This document shows positions 1 through 8,452 of a stretch of DNA of 41,004 nt, one piece after another; position 1 is the first letter of the stretch; the number at the start of each line of letters is the position of its first letter. Made by a program: the position numbers and the translations under genes. Location of the stretch: assembly GCF_902706185.1 (NCBI RefSeq), contig NZ_CACSJM010000039.1, positions 1 through 41,004 on the forward strand. The letters run 5' to 3'. The stretch is from Roseomonas sp. 18066 (lineage in GTDB: Bacteria > Pseudomonadota > Alphaproteobacteria > Acetobacterales > Acetobacteraceae). The notes under the pieces were generated by a model. The model was not told where the DNA came from, made no database searches, and worked only from the letters and a program-made list of their open reading frames with translations.

Positions 1-3
1 GGT

Positions 4-22
4 CCGGGGGCGGAGCCCCCGG
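4..22 (-). terminator. GC-rich hairpin, copy 1 of a dispersed family
   Basis: Perfect 8-bp stem (arm CCGGGGGC, 4-11 with 15-22) and a 3-base loop. Read on the minus strand the stem is followed by ACC, the start of the ACCCC tail shared by other copies (3823, 3930, 30789, 40971). It lies just after the stop of the minus-strand mntR-like gene, so it is a plausible transcription end for that gene. Termination is inferred; the hairpin itself is seen. Confidence 0.6.
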
Positions 23-32
23 TCTTTACCCT

Positions 33-464
33 TCAGCTTCGGCCTAAAAACTTCTCAAACGCGGCGAGGGTCGCATCCGACACGTGGTGCTCGATGCCTT
101 CCGCGTCGATCTCGGCCACCTCGGGGGGCACGCCCAGGGCTTTCAGCACGTCGACCACCACCCGGTGGCGGGCGCGGACCTCGTTGGCCAAAGCGTGGCC
201 GGCGGCGGTCAGGAAGACGCCGCGATAGGGCTTGGAATGGGCCAGGCCTTCGCGCTTCAGCCGGGCGATGGTCTTGATCGCCGTCGCATGCGACACGCCC
301 AGGCGGCGGGCGATGTCGGTCGGGCGTGCTTCGCCGGTGCTGCTCAGCAGGTCGTCGATCAGCTCGACATAGTCCTGCATCAGCGCGCTGGCGCGGGCGG
401 TGCGCGCGGAGGCATGCCGCGCGGCTTCCTGCGCTTCCGTCATCTCCGCCTCGTCCTGCTCCAT
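33..464 (-). CDS. mntR: DtxR/MntR-family manganese-responsive transcriptional regulator
   Basis: The 143-residue product has an N-terminal winged helix-turn-helix (ARRLGVSHATAIKTIARLKREGL, preceded by PTDI) and a C-terminal metal-binding/dimerisation segment ending in DAEGIEHHVSDATL, the Glu/His-rich signature of MntR. There is no SH3-like third domain, which fits the short MntR class rather than DtxR/IdeR. I chose the ATG at 464 because a GGGAG ribosome site lies 8 bases upstream. The longer frame would start with TTG inside the operator at 516-541. Family knowledge: MntR represses Mn uptake genes such as mntH when Mn(II) is bound. No mntH is in the window, so the regulon is not visible. The operator next to the gene suggests autoregulation. 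Confidence 0.85.
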   Translation of the reverse strand: MEQDEAEMTEAQEAARHASARTARASALMQDYVELIDDLLSSTGEARPTDIARRLGVSHATAIKTIARLKREGLAHSKPYRGVFLTAAGHALANEVRARHRVVVDVLKALGVPPEVAEIDAEGIEHHVSDATLAAFEKFLGRS

Positions 465-504
465 GCCGCGCTCCCGGTCTCGTGCGCCGCCTCTAGCATC
501 CGCC

Positions 505-541
505 AAGCTACAGCGCAAAATGTAGGGTAAGCTACATTTTG
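505..541 (-). promoter_or_regulatory. Palindromic operator upstream of mntR
   Basis: A perfect inverted repeat has 10-bp arms CAAAATGTAG (516-525) and its complement (532-541), separated by 6 bases. A further AAGCTACA at 505-512 repeats the one at 529-536, adding a third CTACA half-site. The site is 52 to 77 bases upstream of the mntR ATG and AT-rich compared with its surroundings. Its size and AT-rich ends resemble MntR boxes of other proteobacteria; binding by MntR is inferred. It is too GC-poor to be a good intrinsic terminator for the upstream helicase gene. Confidence 0.65.
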
Positions 542-584
542 TTATGCGATTCCTAATATACTGTTATCGGGACGGAAATTGCCC

Positions 585-2945
585 TCAGGCGGCGCGGCGG
601 GCGCGGCGCTGCTGGCGCAGCACGTCCTCGATCCAGCTGTCCAGCCGCTCGGTCTCGGTCTCCGCCTCGACCAGGTCGGGATAGGCCTGGGGGAAGCGCA
701 GCGCCAGCCAGCGCCAGGCGACCAGGCGCTTGTGCACCTTCTCGCAGCGCTGCAGCTCCTCGCCCGAGGCGCGGTCCGGCGGCGGCAGGCGCCCGGCCAG
801 CGGCGGCCGCACGGCATGGCCGTTGCCATGGTCGACGGCCCAGCGCGCCAGGCGGGTGATGCCGTTGTCGCGCTCGTCGACCGGGCACATGGCATAGGTC
901 CAGCGGTCCATCAGCGACAGGCCGGCGATGCCGTCGATCGCCGAGCCGATCGCCATCTGCTGCGTCATGTCGGCCAAGCGGTAGTTCGGGTCGTCCTTGC
1001 GCAGCACCGCGCGCTTGATGCGGGCCAGCACGCCGAACAGGCTGTCGGAGCCGATCTCGGCGGCGACATTGGCGATGATATCGGCATCCGGCTGCACCTG
1101 GGGGCGCAGCTCGGCCGGCGGCGCGGGGGGCGCCTCCAGCATGGTCTTGACGAAGCCCGGGTCGCCGGCGCCGGCCAGCACCGCGACCACGCCGCCCTCA
1201 TGGTGGCCGAAGCGCCCGGCGCGGCCGCCGATCTGCTTGACCTCCTGGCTGTTCAGCTCGCGCCGCTCCTCGCCGTCGAACTTGCGCAGGGTGGAGAAGA
1301 CCACGCGGCGGATCGGCAGGTTCAGCCCCATGCCGATGGCGTCGGTGGCGACCAGGATATCGGCGTCGCCGGAGCGGAAGCGGGCGGCCTCGGCGCGGCG
1401 CACCTCGGGCGACAGCGCGCCATAGACCACGGCGACGCGGCGGCCGCGCGCCACCAGCCCCTCGCGCAGGTCCATCACGTCGCGGCGGGAGAAGGCGACC
1501 AGCGCGTCGCCGGTCTTCAGGTCGCCGGCATGCAGGGGCGTGGTGGAGGCATGCAGCGGGCCCTTCCGCTCCAGCGTGATCTCCTCGACCTCGTCGCCGC
1601 AGAGCTGGGCGATGCGCTTGACCATGGGCACGCATTCGGGGGCGCCCAGCACATAGACCTCGCGCGCGGGGACGCCCATCAGGGCGGCGGTCCAGGCGGC
1701 GCCGCGGTCGCGGTCGTGCAGCAGCTGCGCCTCGTCGATGATCGCGACATCGACCGGCATGTGGAAGGGGCACATCTCCACGGTCGCGGCCAGATGGCGG
1801 CTGCCGGGGGCCAGGATGCGCTCCTCGCCGGTGGACAGCGCCGCCTCGACGCCGCGGGCGGCCAGCGCGTCGCGGAACTCATGCGCCAGCAGGCGCAGCG
1901 GGGCGAGCGCCAGCCCGCTCTCGGCCTGGGCCAGGCGGTCCAGCGCGGTGTGGCTCTTGCCGCTGTTGGTCGGGCCGGTGACCAGGATGATGCGGCGGAT
2001 CAGCGCGCGGGCGGTGGCGAAATGCGCGGCATAGCGGTCGAGCGCCGCGGCGCGGGCCACCGCGGCATTGGCGGCCTTGCCGCCGCGGCCGGCGGCCTCT
2101 TCCGCGGCGCGGGCGGCGCGCGGGCTCTGCCGGCCGGCGTCGCGCGGGTCGCGCTCGGCCTGGGCGCGCCAGGCGGCCACGTCGCGGCGCAGCGCGGTGA
2201 TCTCGGCCGGGTCGAATTCCCAGCGCTCCCGCCCGCCGGGGCCGGGGATGCGGCGCGCCACCGGCAGCAGCCCGGCGCCGGCCCAGCGCAGCGCCTCGCG
2301 CTCCGAGCAGCGCAGCAGGGCCGGGATGGCCTCGATGCCGACCAGGCTCTTTTCCCAGGCGCGGAGGCGGGCGACCTCCTCGCGGCGCTTCTCGCGCGCG
2401 GCCTTCTCGGCCTGGCGGAATTCCTGGCGCCGGCGCTCCTCGACATGGGCGGCGGCGCGGGAGAAGCGGTCGGTCTCGGTGACGTCCAGCCCATGCGCGC
2501 GGGCGACGGCCTGGGCCAGGGCGGCGTGCCGCTCCGGCGACAGGGTGCTGCCGGTGATGTCCTGCAGCTCGGCCTCGACGATTTCCAGCGCGGCGCCGGG
2601 GCGGGCGGCGGCCTGGCGCAGGCGGGACTGGACGGCGGCGTCCAGCGCCTGGCGCAGCGCCTCCTCGCCGGCATCGGGGTCGGTCAGGCTGGCGGCGGCG
2701 GCATCGGCCTCGGCGCGGCGGACCCAGACCTGGCCGGCGCGGTTGGCCAGGGCCATGGCGGCCGAGGCCCAGGACTTGCGCCGCACCTGGCACAGCGCAT
2801 CGGCCACCGCGTCGCGGTCGGCCGGCAGGCGGCGGGCCACCAGCCGGGTCAGCTGCGGCATCTCGCGCGGCTCGACCCGCAGGCCCGAGGCCAGGATGGC
2901 CGCTTCCGCCGGATGGGCGGGGGCGATGGGGTCGTGATGCGTCAC
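585..2945 (-). CDS. SUV3-like DExH-box RNA helicase
   Basis: The 786-residue product carries a complete SF2 helicase core: Walker A GPTNSGKS (residues 324-331), DExH box DEAQ (404-407), an ATDAIGMGLNL motif and motif VI QIGGRAGR (571-578). Motif order and wording match the SUV3 family (mitochondrial degradosome helicase and its alphaproteobacterial relatives), which unwinds RNA or RNA/DNA with ATP. The N-terminal third is Ala/Arg-rich and includes a stretch near residues 205-255 that resembles a MerR-type helix-turn-helix. The GTG at 2945 is my preferred start. An upstream in-frame ATG at 3095 would run into the SDR gene and encode an unlike leader. The gene sits between the SDR and mntR on the same strand. 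No RNase partner is adjacent. Confidence 0.8.
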   Translation of the reverse strand: MTHHDPIAPAHPAEAAILASGLRVEPREMPQLTRLVARRLPADRDAVADALCQVRRKSWASAAMALANRAGQVWVRRAEADAAAASLTDPDAGEEALRQALDAAVQSRLRQAAARPGAALEIVEAELQDITGSTLSPERHAALAQAVARAHGLDVTETDRFSRAAAHVEERRRQEFRQAEKAAREKRREEVARLRAWEKSLVGIEAIPALLRCSEREALRWAGAGLLPVARRIPGPGGRERWEFDPAEITALRRDVAAWRAQAERDPRDAGRQSPRAARAAEEAAGRGGKAANAAVARAAALDRYAAHFATARALIRRIILVTGPTNSGKSHTALDRLAQAESGLALAPLRLLAHEFRDALAARGVEAALSTGEERILAPGSRHLAATVEMCPFHMPVDVAIIDEAQLLHDRDRGAAWTAALMGVPAREVYVLGAPECVPMVKRIAQLCGDEVEEITLERKGPLHASTTPLHAGDLKTGDALVAFSRRDVMDLREGLVARGRRVAVVYGALSPEVRRAEAARFRSGDADILVATDAIGMGLNLPIRRVVFSTLRKFDGEERRELNSQEVKQIGGRAGRFGHHEGGVVAVLAGAGDPGFVKTMLEAPPAPPAELRPQVQPDADIIANVAAEIGSDSLFGVLARIKRAVLRKDDPNYRLADMTQQMAIGSAIDGIAGLSLMDRWTYAMCPVDERDNGITRLARWAVDHGNGHAVRPPLAGRLPPPDRASGEELQRCEKVHKRLVAWRWLALRFPQAYPDLVEAETETERLDSWIEDVLRQQRRARRAA

Positions 2946-3028
2946 AGTGATGAAAGTCCCGGAAAAGGCATGTTGCGCCGCAGCCTTACCGGAAAACACC
3001 CCGCGAAAGCCAATGTTGCGGTGCAGGA

Positions 3029-3769
3029 TCAGACATGCTGGCCGCCATTGATGTGGATTTCGGCGCCGTTGATGTAGGAGCTGGCCTCGCTGCACAGGAA
3101 GTGGATGGTCTCCGCCACCTCCCGCGGGTCGCCCAGGCGCGCCATCGGCACCAGGTCCTGCACCAGCGCGTCGGTGCCCGGCGACAGGATGGAGGTGGCG
3201 ATCTCGCCCGGCGCGATGGCATTGGCGCGCACCCCGCGCGGGCCGAATTCATGGGCGAATTCCCGGGTCAGCGCCGCCAGCCCGGCCTTCGAGGCGGCAT
3301 AGGCGACGCCGGCGAAGGGATGCACGCGCGAGCCCGCGATCGAGGTGACGTTGACGATGGCGCCCTTCGCCGCCTCCAGCTCCGGCAGCAGAGCGCGGGC
3401 CAGCAGGGAGGTGGAGACCAGGTTGACGTTCAGCACCCGGGTCCAGGTCTCGGCATCGCTCTCCTGCACGCCCAGCCGGCTGCCGCCCGGGCCCTTGGGC
3501 GAGATGCCGGCATTGTTCACCAGCGCATGCAGCCGGCCCCCCGGCAGGCGCAGCCGCACCTCGGCCGCCAGCCGGTCGATATCGTCGATATCGGCCAGAT
3601 CCGCCTGGATATGCCCGTCGCCGGCGCCCGGCCAGGGACAGGCCAGGTCGAAAGGCTGGCGCGAGACGGTCAACACCCGCCAGCCACGCTCGCCGAACAG
3701 CTTCACCGTGGCATGGCCGATGCCGCGGCTGGCGCCGGTCAGCAGGAGATAGCGAGCGGTGTCGGTCAT
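3029..3769 (-). CDS. SDR family NAD(P)-dependent oxidoreductase
   Basis: The 246-residue product is a classical short-chain dehydrogenase. The cofactor motif TGASRGIG is near the N-terminus (residues 10-17), NNAG follows in the middle, and the catalytic Ser and YAASK (Tyr-x-x-x-Lys) come later. The C-terminus NGGQHV is typical for the family and suggests oxidoreduction of a hydroxyl/keto group. The start ATG at 3769 has AAAGG about 9 bases upstream; the longer frame covers the hairpin repeats at 3823-3870 and is unlikely. The helicase gene follows 83 bases downstream on the same strand. The substrate cannot be assigned. Confidence 0.88.
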   Translation of the reverse strand: MTDTARYLLLTGASRGIGHATVKLFGERGWRVLTVSRQPFDLACPWPGAGDGHIQADLADIDDIDRLAAEVRLRLPGGRLHALVNNAGISPKGPGGSRLGVQESDAETWTRVLNVNLVSTSLLARALLPELEAAKGAIVNVTSIAGSRVHPFAGVAYAASKAGLAALTREFAHEFGPRGVRANAIAPGEIATSILSPGTDALVQDLVPMARLGDPREVAETIHFLCSEASSYINGAEIHINGGQHV

Positions 3770-3822
3770 GGTGGCCTTTGGGAGCAGAGACAAAGCGATT
3801 GTAAGGCAGGGGGAGGCAAGCG

Positions 3823-3841
3823 CCAGGGGCTCCGCCCCTGG
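3823..3841 (+). repeat. GC-rich hairpin, copy 2 (tandem with copy 3)
   Basis: 8-bp stem with arm CCAGGGGC (3823-3830 with 3834-3841), loop TCC. It is immediately followed by ACCCCGCC and then the next hairpin. The stem differs from copy 1 by a C-G to A-T type pair change on both arms. It lies in the 212-base gap between two minus-strand genes, upstream of the SDR start. Confidence 0.65.
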
Positions 3842-3847
3842 ACCCCG

Positions 3848-3870
3848 CCGGGGGGATAGTATCCCCCCGG
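3848..3870 (+). repeat. GC-rich hairpin, copy 3
   Basis: 10-bp stem with arm CCGGGGGGAT (3848-3857 with 3861-3870), loop AGT, followed by ACCCCGCC. The same stem and loop (other strand) recur at 18181-18203. No plus-strand gene ends nearby, so a simple terminator role is less obvious here. Confidence 0.65.
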
Positions 3871-3929
3871 ACCCCGCCATCTGTTGGCACCATGAGGCCT
3901 GAGGCGGGACGCCAAATGAATGTGGGGGT

Positions 3930-3952
3930 CTGGGGGCATTCAATGCCCCCAG
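3930..3952 (-). terminator. GC-rich hairpin, copy 4, downstream of the serine hydrolase
   Basis: 11-bp complementary arms CTGGGGGCATT (3930-3940 with 3942-3952) around a central C; in practice the loop would be a few bases wider. Read on the minus strand it follows the serine hydrolase stop (3982) and has the ACCCCCA tail of the family. On the plus strand it is followed by ATTCTTCTCTT. Confidence 0.55.
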
Positions 3953-3981
3953 ATTCTTCTCTTACGATCGCTTCTCTTTTC

Positions 3982-5205
3982 TCAGTCCACCACCGCCGAA
4001 TAGCTCAGCACCCGCAGTTCCCGCCGGATCGGATAGGTCGAGGACGGCGTCATCTGCGTCAGCAGGATCACCGCCATCTCCTCCGCCGGGTCGATCCAGA
4101 AGGCGGTCGACGCCGCGCCGCCCCAGGCGAACTCGCCGGGCGTGCCGGTGATCTGGGCGCGTGCCGGGTTCAGCATCACCGAGAAGCCCAGGCCGAAGCC
4201 GATGCCCTCGGCGGTGGACTCCGACCAGCGCGCCTGGCCCATCGCCGCCATGTCGCCGTTCAGGTGGTTGGCGGTCATCAGCTCCACCGTCTTGCGGCCG
4301 AGCAGGCGGGTGCCGTCCAGGATGCCGCGGTTCAGCATCAGCTGGCAGAAGCGCCAGTAGTCGCCGACCGTCGAGACCAGCCCGCCGCCGCCCGAGCAGA
4401 CCCGCGGGGCGGTCAGGAAGCGGCTGCTGGCGGGGTCGTCGATCAGCGCCAGCCCGCCGTCCGGCGAACGGGCGTAGTTGGCGGCGAAGCGCGGGCGCTG
4501 CGCCTCGGTGACGTGGAAATCCGTCTCCCGCATGCCGAGCGGGCGCAGCACCCGCTCGCGCAGGAAGGCGTCGAAGGCCTGGCCGGAGATCACCGCGACC
4601 AGGTGGCCGATCACGTCGGTCGAGACGCTGTAGTTCCAGGCGGTGCCGGGCTGGGCGATCAGCGGCAGCGCGGCGAGCCGCCCCACCACCTCGCCCAGGC
4701 TGGCTTCCGCCGTCTGGAAGTCGACGCCGCGCTCCCGGTACAGCCCGTCGACCAGGGTCGATTGCATGAAGCCATAGGTCAGGCCGGAGGTATGCGTCAG
4801 CAGGTCGCGGAAGGTGATGTCGCGCACCGCCGGCACCGTGTCGACCTTGCCGCGGGCGCCGCCCACGGCCACCCGCATGTCGCGGAATTCCGGCAGGAAG
4901 CGGGTGATGGCGTCGTCGAGCTGGAAGCGCCCTTCCTCGTAGAGCATCAGCAGCGCCAGGCTCGTCAGCGGCTTGGTCATCGAATAGATGCGCAGCACCG
5001 TGTCGGCCGCCATCTTCGTGCCGCGCTCGACATCGGCCAGGCCCGTGCTGTGCAGATGCGCGACCTGGCCGCGCCGCGCCACCAGGGTGGTGATGCCGGG
5101 CAGGCGCCCGCTGGCCACCCAGCCATCCGCCCAGTCGGCGATGCGGCCCAGGCGCTGGGGGCAGAGGCCGACGGCCTCGGGGCTGGTCAGGATCATGCGG
5201 CGCAT
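3982..5205 (-). CDS. Class C beta-lactamase-like serine hydrolase (family VIII esterase type)
   Basis: The 407-residue product has the serine hydrolase motif SMTK (Ser75, Lys78), a Tyr motif WNYSVS (Tyr192) and a C-terminal WGGAAS (361-366) where beta-lactamases have KTG. This pattern is that of the beta-lactamase-fold carboxylesterases (EstB-like, family VIII) and related peptidases rather than true AmpC. No clear signal peptide is visible, suggesting a cytoplasmic esterase or amidase. The start could also be the ATG at 5196; neither has a decisive ribosome site. It is divergent from the acyl-CoA cluster across a 248-base gap. The substrate is unknown. Confidence 0.85.
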   Translation of the reverse strand: MRRMILTSPEAVGLCPQRLGRIADWADGWVASGRLPGITTLVARRGQVAHLHSTGLADVERGTKMAADTVLRIYSMTKPLTSLALLMLYEEGRFQLDDAITRFLPEFRDMRVAVGGARGKVDTVPAVRDITFRDLLTHTSGLTYGFMQSTLVDGLYRERGVDFQTAEASLGEVVGRLAALPLIAQPGTAWNYSVSTDVIGHLVAVISGQAFDAFLRERVLRPLGMRETDFHVTEAQRPRFAANYARSPDGGLALIDDPASSRFLTAPRVCSGGGGLVSTVGDYWRFCQLMLNRGILDGTRLLGRKTVELMTANHLNGDMAAMGQARWSESTAEGIGFGLGFSVMLNPARAQITGTPGEFAWGGAASTAFWIDPAEEMAVILLTQMTPSSTYPIRRELRVLSYSAVVD

Positions 5206-5278
5206 CCGTCTGTCGAAACCCGCCGATCCTGGCGCCGACGGCGCGCCGCGTCGAGGGGCCCGGGGGATGACCGCTTGT

Positions 5279-5322
5279 CCATGATTTTACATGGTTGAAT
5301 GGCGTTCGGCATATTGAATGGC
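5279..5322. promoter_or_regulatory. AT-richer palindrome and direct repeats in a divergent intergenic region
   Basis: The 248-base gap 5206-5453 separates the minus-strand serine hydrolase from the plus-strand catabolic cluster. It holds a small inverted repeat CCATG-N6-CATGG (5279-5294) and a direct repeat TTGAATGGC at 5295-5303 and 5314-5322, 19 bases apart. On the minus strand the palindrome spacer gives a TAAAAT, a possible -10 for the hydrolase, but no convincing -35 is seen. A regulator site is plausible for this shared control region; I cannot name the regulator. Confidence 0.35.
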
Positions 5323-5453
5323 TGGCGCCCCGGGTCTAGCCTCCCGGCCAAGGCCGCGAAGGCCAGGGGCGCGGTCACCGGCGCCCACCAGGAAACAGTC
5401 GGGCAGGGCCGGTCGCAGTTCCGCGTCGCTGCCCCCGGGAAGGGAATGCGCCG

Positions 5454-7604
5454 TTGCCTGATACGCGCCTGCCGCCACCCCATTCGACCGCGGAAGCCGC
5501 GCTGCCGATGGGCACGCTGTCGGCCCTGCTGACGCCGCGCTCGGTGGCGGTGATCGGCGCCTCGGCGGATGCCGCGCGCATCGGCGGCCGGCCGATCGCC
5601 TATATGAAGGAGCTCGGCTTCCAGGGGACCATCCTGCCGGTCAATCCGAAGCGGGACGAGATCCAGGGGTTGCCGGCCTATGCCAGCATCGCGGCGATGC
5701 CGGAGGTGCCGGATGTGGCCATCATCGCCGTGCCCGCGGCGGCGGCCGGGCTCGCGGTGCAGGAGCTGGCGCAGCGCGGCGTCAAGGCGGCGATCATGTT
5801 CAGCGCCGGCTTCGCCGAGATGGGCGCCGAGGGCGAGATCGCCCAGGCCGCCATGGTGGCCGATGCCAAGGCGCATGGCATGCGGCTGCTGGGGCCCAAC
5901 TGCCTCGGGCTGTTCAATGCCCGCACCGGCTTCTACGGCACCTTCACCAGCAGCCTGGAGCGCGGCTCGCCCAAGCCCGGGCCGATCGGCATCGCCAGCC
6001 AGTCCGGCGCCTATGGCATGCATGTCTTCGGCCTGGCGCGCGATTTCGGCCTGGGCCTGTCCTGCGTGGTGACCACGGGCAACGAGGCCGACCTGAATGT
6101 CGGCCATATGATCGGCTGGATGGCGCAGGACCCGCAGACCGAGGTCATCGCCGCCTATGCCGAGGGCATCCGCGACGCCGACAGCTTCCTGGCAGCGCTC
6201 GAGCTGGCGCGGAAGAACCGCAAGCCGGTGGTGCTGATGAAGGTCGGGCGCAGTGCGGTGGGCAGTGCTGCCGCCAAGTCGCACACCGCCTCCATCGCCG
6301 GCGACGACGCGGTGACCGATGCGGTGCTGGCCGAGTTCGGCGTGGTCCGCGCCCGCACCACCGAGGAGATGCTGGACATCGCGCGCCTGGCCACCCGGAA
6401 GATCTATCCGGTCGGCAACACGCTGGGGGTGCTGACCATCAGCGGCGGCGCCGGCGTGCTGATTTCCGATGCCGCCGAGGCCTCCGGCCTGCCGATGCCC
6501 GAGATGCCGCAGGCAGCGCAGCAGGCCCTGCGCGACGCGCTGCCCTTCTGCGCGCCGCAGAACCCGGTGGATTGCACCGCCCAGGCGCTGAACGACCTTT
6601 CTCTCGTTGGCACCTTTGCCAAGGCGCTGGTGGAGGAGGGCGGCTATTCCTCCATTCTTTCGTTCTTCACCCATGCGGGGGGTGCCGCTTCCGTGGCGCC
6701 GCGGCTGCGGTCCGAATTGGCGGCGGTGCGCGCGGCGCATCCCGACCGGCTTTTCGTCCTGTCGGTGCTGGCCGACCCGCCGCTGGTGCGCCAGTTCGAG
6801 GAGGACGGCTTCACCGTCTTCGAGGACCCGTCCCGCGCGGTGACCGCCATCCAGGCCATGGGCCGCTACGGCGACTCCTTTGCGGCCGCCGCCGCGGTGC
6901 CGCCGCCGGGGCTGCCCGCCTTCACCCTGCCGGCGACGACGCCGAGCGAGGCCGAGGCCAAGCGCATCCTGGCTGCCGCCGGCATCCCCGCCGCGCCCGA
7001 GGAAGCCTGCCCGACCGTCGAGGCCGCGGTGGCGGCGGCGGAGCGCATCGGCTTCCCGGTGGTGCTGAAGATTCTTTCCGCGGATATCCTGCACAAATCC
7101 GAGATTGGCGGCGTGCTGCTCAACGTTTCCGACGTTGCCGCCGTGCGTGACGGCTTCGCCCTGCTGCTGCAGCGGGCCAAGAGCGCCGCCCCGGCCGCGC
7201 GGATCGAAGGCGTGCTGGTGGCCAGGCAGCTGTCGGGCGGCGTCGAATGCATCCTGGGCGTGCATCGCGACCCGGTCTTCGGCCCCGTCGCCATGTTCGG
7301 CCTGGGCGGCATCTTCGTCGAGATTCTGAAAGACGTTTCCTTCCGCCGCTGCCCCTTCGGCGAGGCGGAAGCCGAAGCGATGATCCGCTCGATCAAGGGC
7401 GCGCCGCTGCTGCTCGGCGCCCGTGGCCGGCCGCCCGCCGATATCGGCGCGCTGAAGAAGATGCTGTCGCGGCTGTCGGTCTTCGCGGCCCAGGCCGGGC
7501 CGAATCTCGCCGGCATCGACCTCAACCCCGTCTTCGCCATGCCCGACGGGCAGGGCGCCTTCGCCGCCGATGCGGTGATCGACATCGCGGAGGATGCCGC
7601 ATGA
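5454..7604 (+). CDS. NDP-forming acyl-CoA synthetase (acetate--CoA ligase family)
   Basis: The 716-residue product has the fused layout of NDP-forming acyl-CoA synthetases. A CoA-binding Rossmann domain (about 20-150, VAVIGAS) is followed by succinyl-CoA ligase-like domains with SQSGAYG and SHTAS, whose His277 matches the phosphohistidine, and by a C-terminal ATP-grasp domain (about 490-710, VVLKILS...HKSEIGG). Such enzymes activate carboxylic acids to CoA thioesters. The start is TTG at 5454, with AAGGGA 8 bases upstream; the ATG at 5446 is out of frame and the ATG at 5508 has no ribosome site. It is first in the plus-strand cluster and overlaps the MaoC gene by ATGA, fitting a substrate-activation role. 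Confidence 0.85.
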   Translation: MPDTRLPPPHSTAEAALPMGTLSALLTPRSVAVIGASADAARIGGRPIAYMKELGFQGTILPVNPKRDEIQGLPAYASIAAMPEVPDVAIIAVPAAAAGLAVQELAQRGVKAAIMFSAGFAEMGAEGEIAQAAMVADAKAHGMRLLGPNCLGLFNARTGFYGTFTSSLERGSPKPGPIGIASQSGAYGMHVFGLARDFGLGLSCVVTTGNEADLNVGHMIGWMAQDPQTEVIAAYAEGIRDADSFLAALELARKNRKPVVLMKVGRSAVGSAAAKSHTASIAGDDAVTDAVLAEFGVVRARTTEEMLDIARLATRKIYPVGNTLGVLTISGGAGVLISDAAEASGLPMPEMPQAAQQALRDALPFCAPQNPVDCTAQALNDLSLVGTFAKALVEEGGYSSILSFFTHAGGAASVAPRLRSELAAVRAAHPDRLFVLSVLADPPLVRQFEEDGFTVFEDPSRAVTAIQAMGRYGDSFAAAAAVPPPGLPAFTLPATTPSEAEAKRILAAAGIPAAPEEACPTVEAAVAAAERIGFPVVLKILSADILHKSEIGGVLLNVSDVAAVRDGFALLLQRAKSAAPAARIEGVLVARQLSGGVECILGVHRDPVFGPVAMFGLGGIFVEILKDVSFRRCPFGEAEAEAMIRSIKGAPLLLGARGRPPADIGALKKMLSRLSVFAAQAGPNLAGIDLNPVFAMPDGQGAFAADAVIDIAEDAA

Positions 7605-8452
7605 TCGACTATGACAAGCTGCTGAACTTCAAGATCCCCGAGGTGCGGCAGACCCTGACCGCGCGGGACGCCGTCTTCTACGCCCTGTCGATCGGCTTCG
7701 GCCAGGACCCGATGGATGCGCGGCAGCTGCCCTATGTGGCGACGCATAAGGGCCCGGCGGTGGTGCCGGCGATGGCGGTGGTGATCGGCCATCCCGGCTT
7801 CTGGGCCGCCGATCCGGCGACCGGCATCGATGCGGTGAAGGTGGTGCATGGCGAGCAGCGCATCACCCTGCACGCTCCGCTGCCGGCCTCCGGCGAGGTG
7901 ATCGGCCGCACCCGCGTCACCGGCCTGGTCGACAAGGGCGAGGGGAAAGGCGCCCTGCTGTATTCCGAGAAGGAAATCACCGACGCGGCGACGGGCAAGC
8001 TGCTGGCCACCACCGGCAGCACCACCTTCCTGCGCGGCGATGGCGGCTTCGGCGGGCCCTCCGGCCCGGTGATCCCGCCCAACCCGATGCCGGAGGGCGC
8101 GCCGGAGATCGTCGTCGACCTGCCGACCCGGCTGGAGCAGGCCTTCTATTACCGGCTGAACGGCGACGACAACCCGCTGCATATCGACCCGGAGATCGCC
8201 GCCAAGGCGGGCTTCCCGCGGCCGATCCTGCACGGGCTGTGCACGCTGGGCGTGGTCACCCATGCCCTGATGCGCGAGCTCGGCGACTACCGCCCCGAGG
8301 CGCTGAAGAAATTGTCTCTCAGATTCTCCTCGCCGGTCTATCCGGGCGAGACCATCCGCACCGAGATCTGGAAGAACGGCGCCTTCCGCGCCCGCGTCGT
8401 CGAGCGCGACGTGGTCGTGGTCAACAACGGCCATGCGGAATTCGCGGCATGA
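7601..8452 (+). CDS. MaoC-like enoyl-CoA hydratase
   Basis: The 283-residue product is a double hot-dog MaoC/hydratase-2 protein. The C-terminal half has YRLNGDDNPLHIDP (Asp189 and His194 in the catalytic dyad region) and GFPRPILHGLCTLG, the hallmark of (R)-specific enoyl-CoA hydratases such as the C-terminal part of peroxisomal multifunctional enzyme 2. It would hydrate a trans-2-enoyl-CoA made by the neighbouring dehydrogenases. The ATG overlaps the previous stop (ATGA) and GCGGAGGA lies just upstream; the end overlaps the next gene by ATGA. Translational coupling is likely. Confidence 0.88.
   Translation: MIDYDKLLNFKIPEVRQTLTARDAVFYALSIGFGQDPMDARQLPYVATHKGPAVVPAMAVVIGHPGFWAADPATGIDAVKVVHGEQRITLHAPLPASGEVIGRTRVTGLVDKGEGKGALLYSEKEITDAATGKLLATTGSTTFLRGDGGFGGPSGPVIPPNPMPEGAPEIVVDLPTRLEQAFYYRLNGDDNPLHIDPEIAAKAGFPRPILHGLCTLGVVTHALMRELGDYRPEALKKLSLRFSSPVYPGETIRTEIWKNGAFRARVVERDVVVVNNGHAEFAA

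Noticed and set aside
516..541. Palindrome as intrinsic terminator of the helicase gene
   Set aside because: The stem is AT-rich and lies in the mntR upstream region; an operator explains it better.
579..3077. 832-codon open frame antisense to the helicase
   Set aside because: The helicase strand has complete family motifs; the antisense frame is Ala/Gly/Gln-rich with none.
3982..5205. True AmpC beta-lactamase/resistance gene
   Set aside because: KTG is replaced by WGG and no signal peptide is visible; the pattern fits family VIII esterases better.
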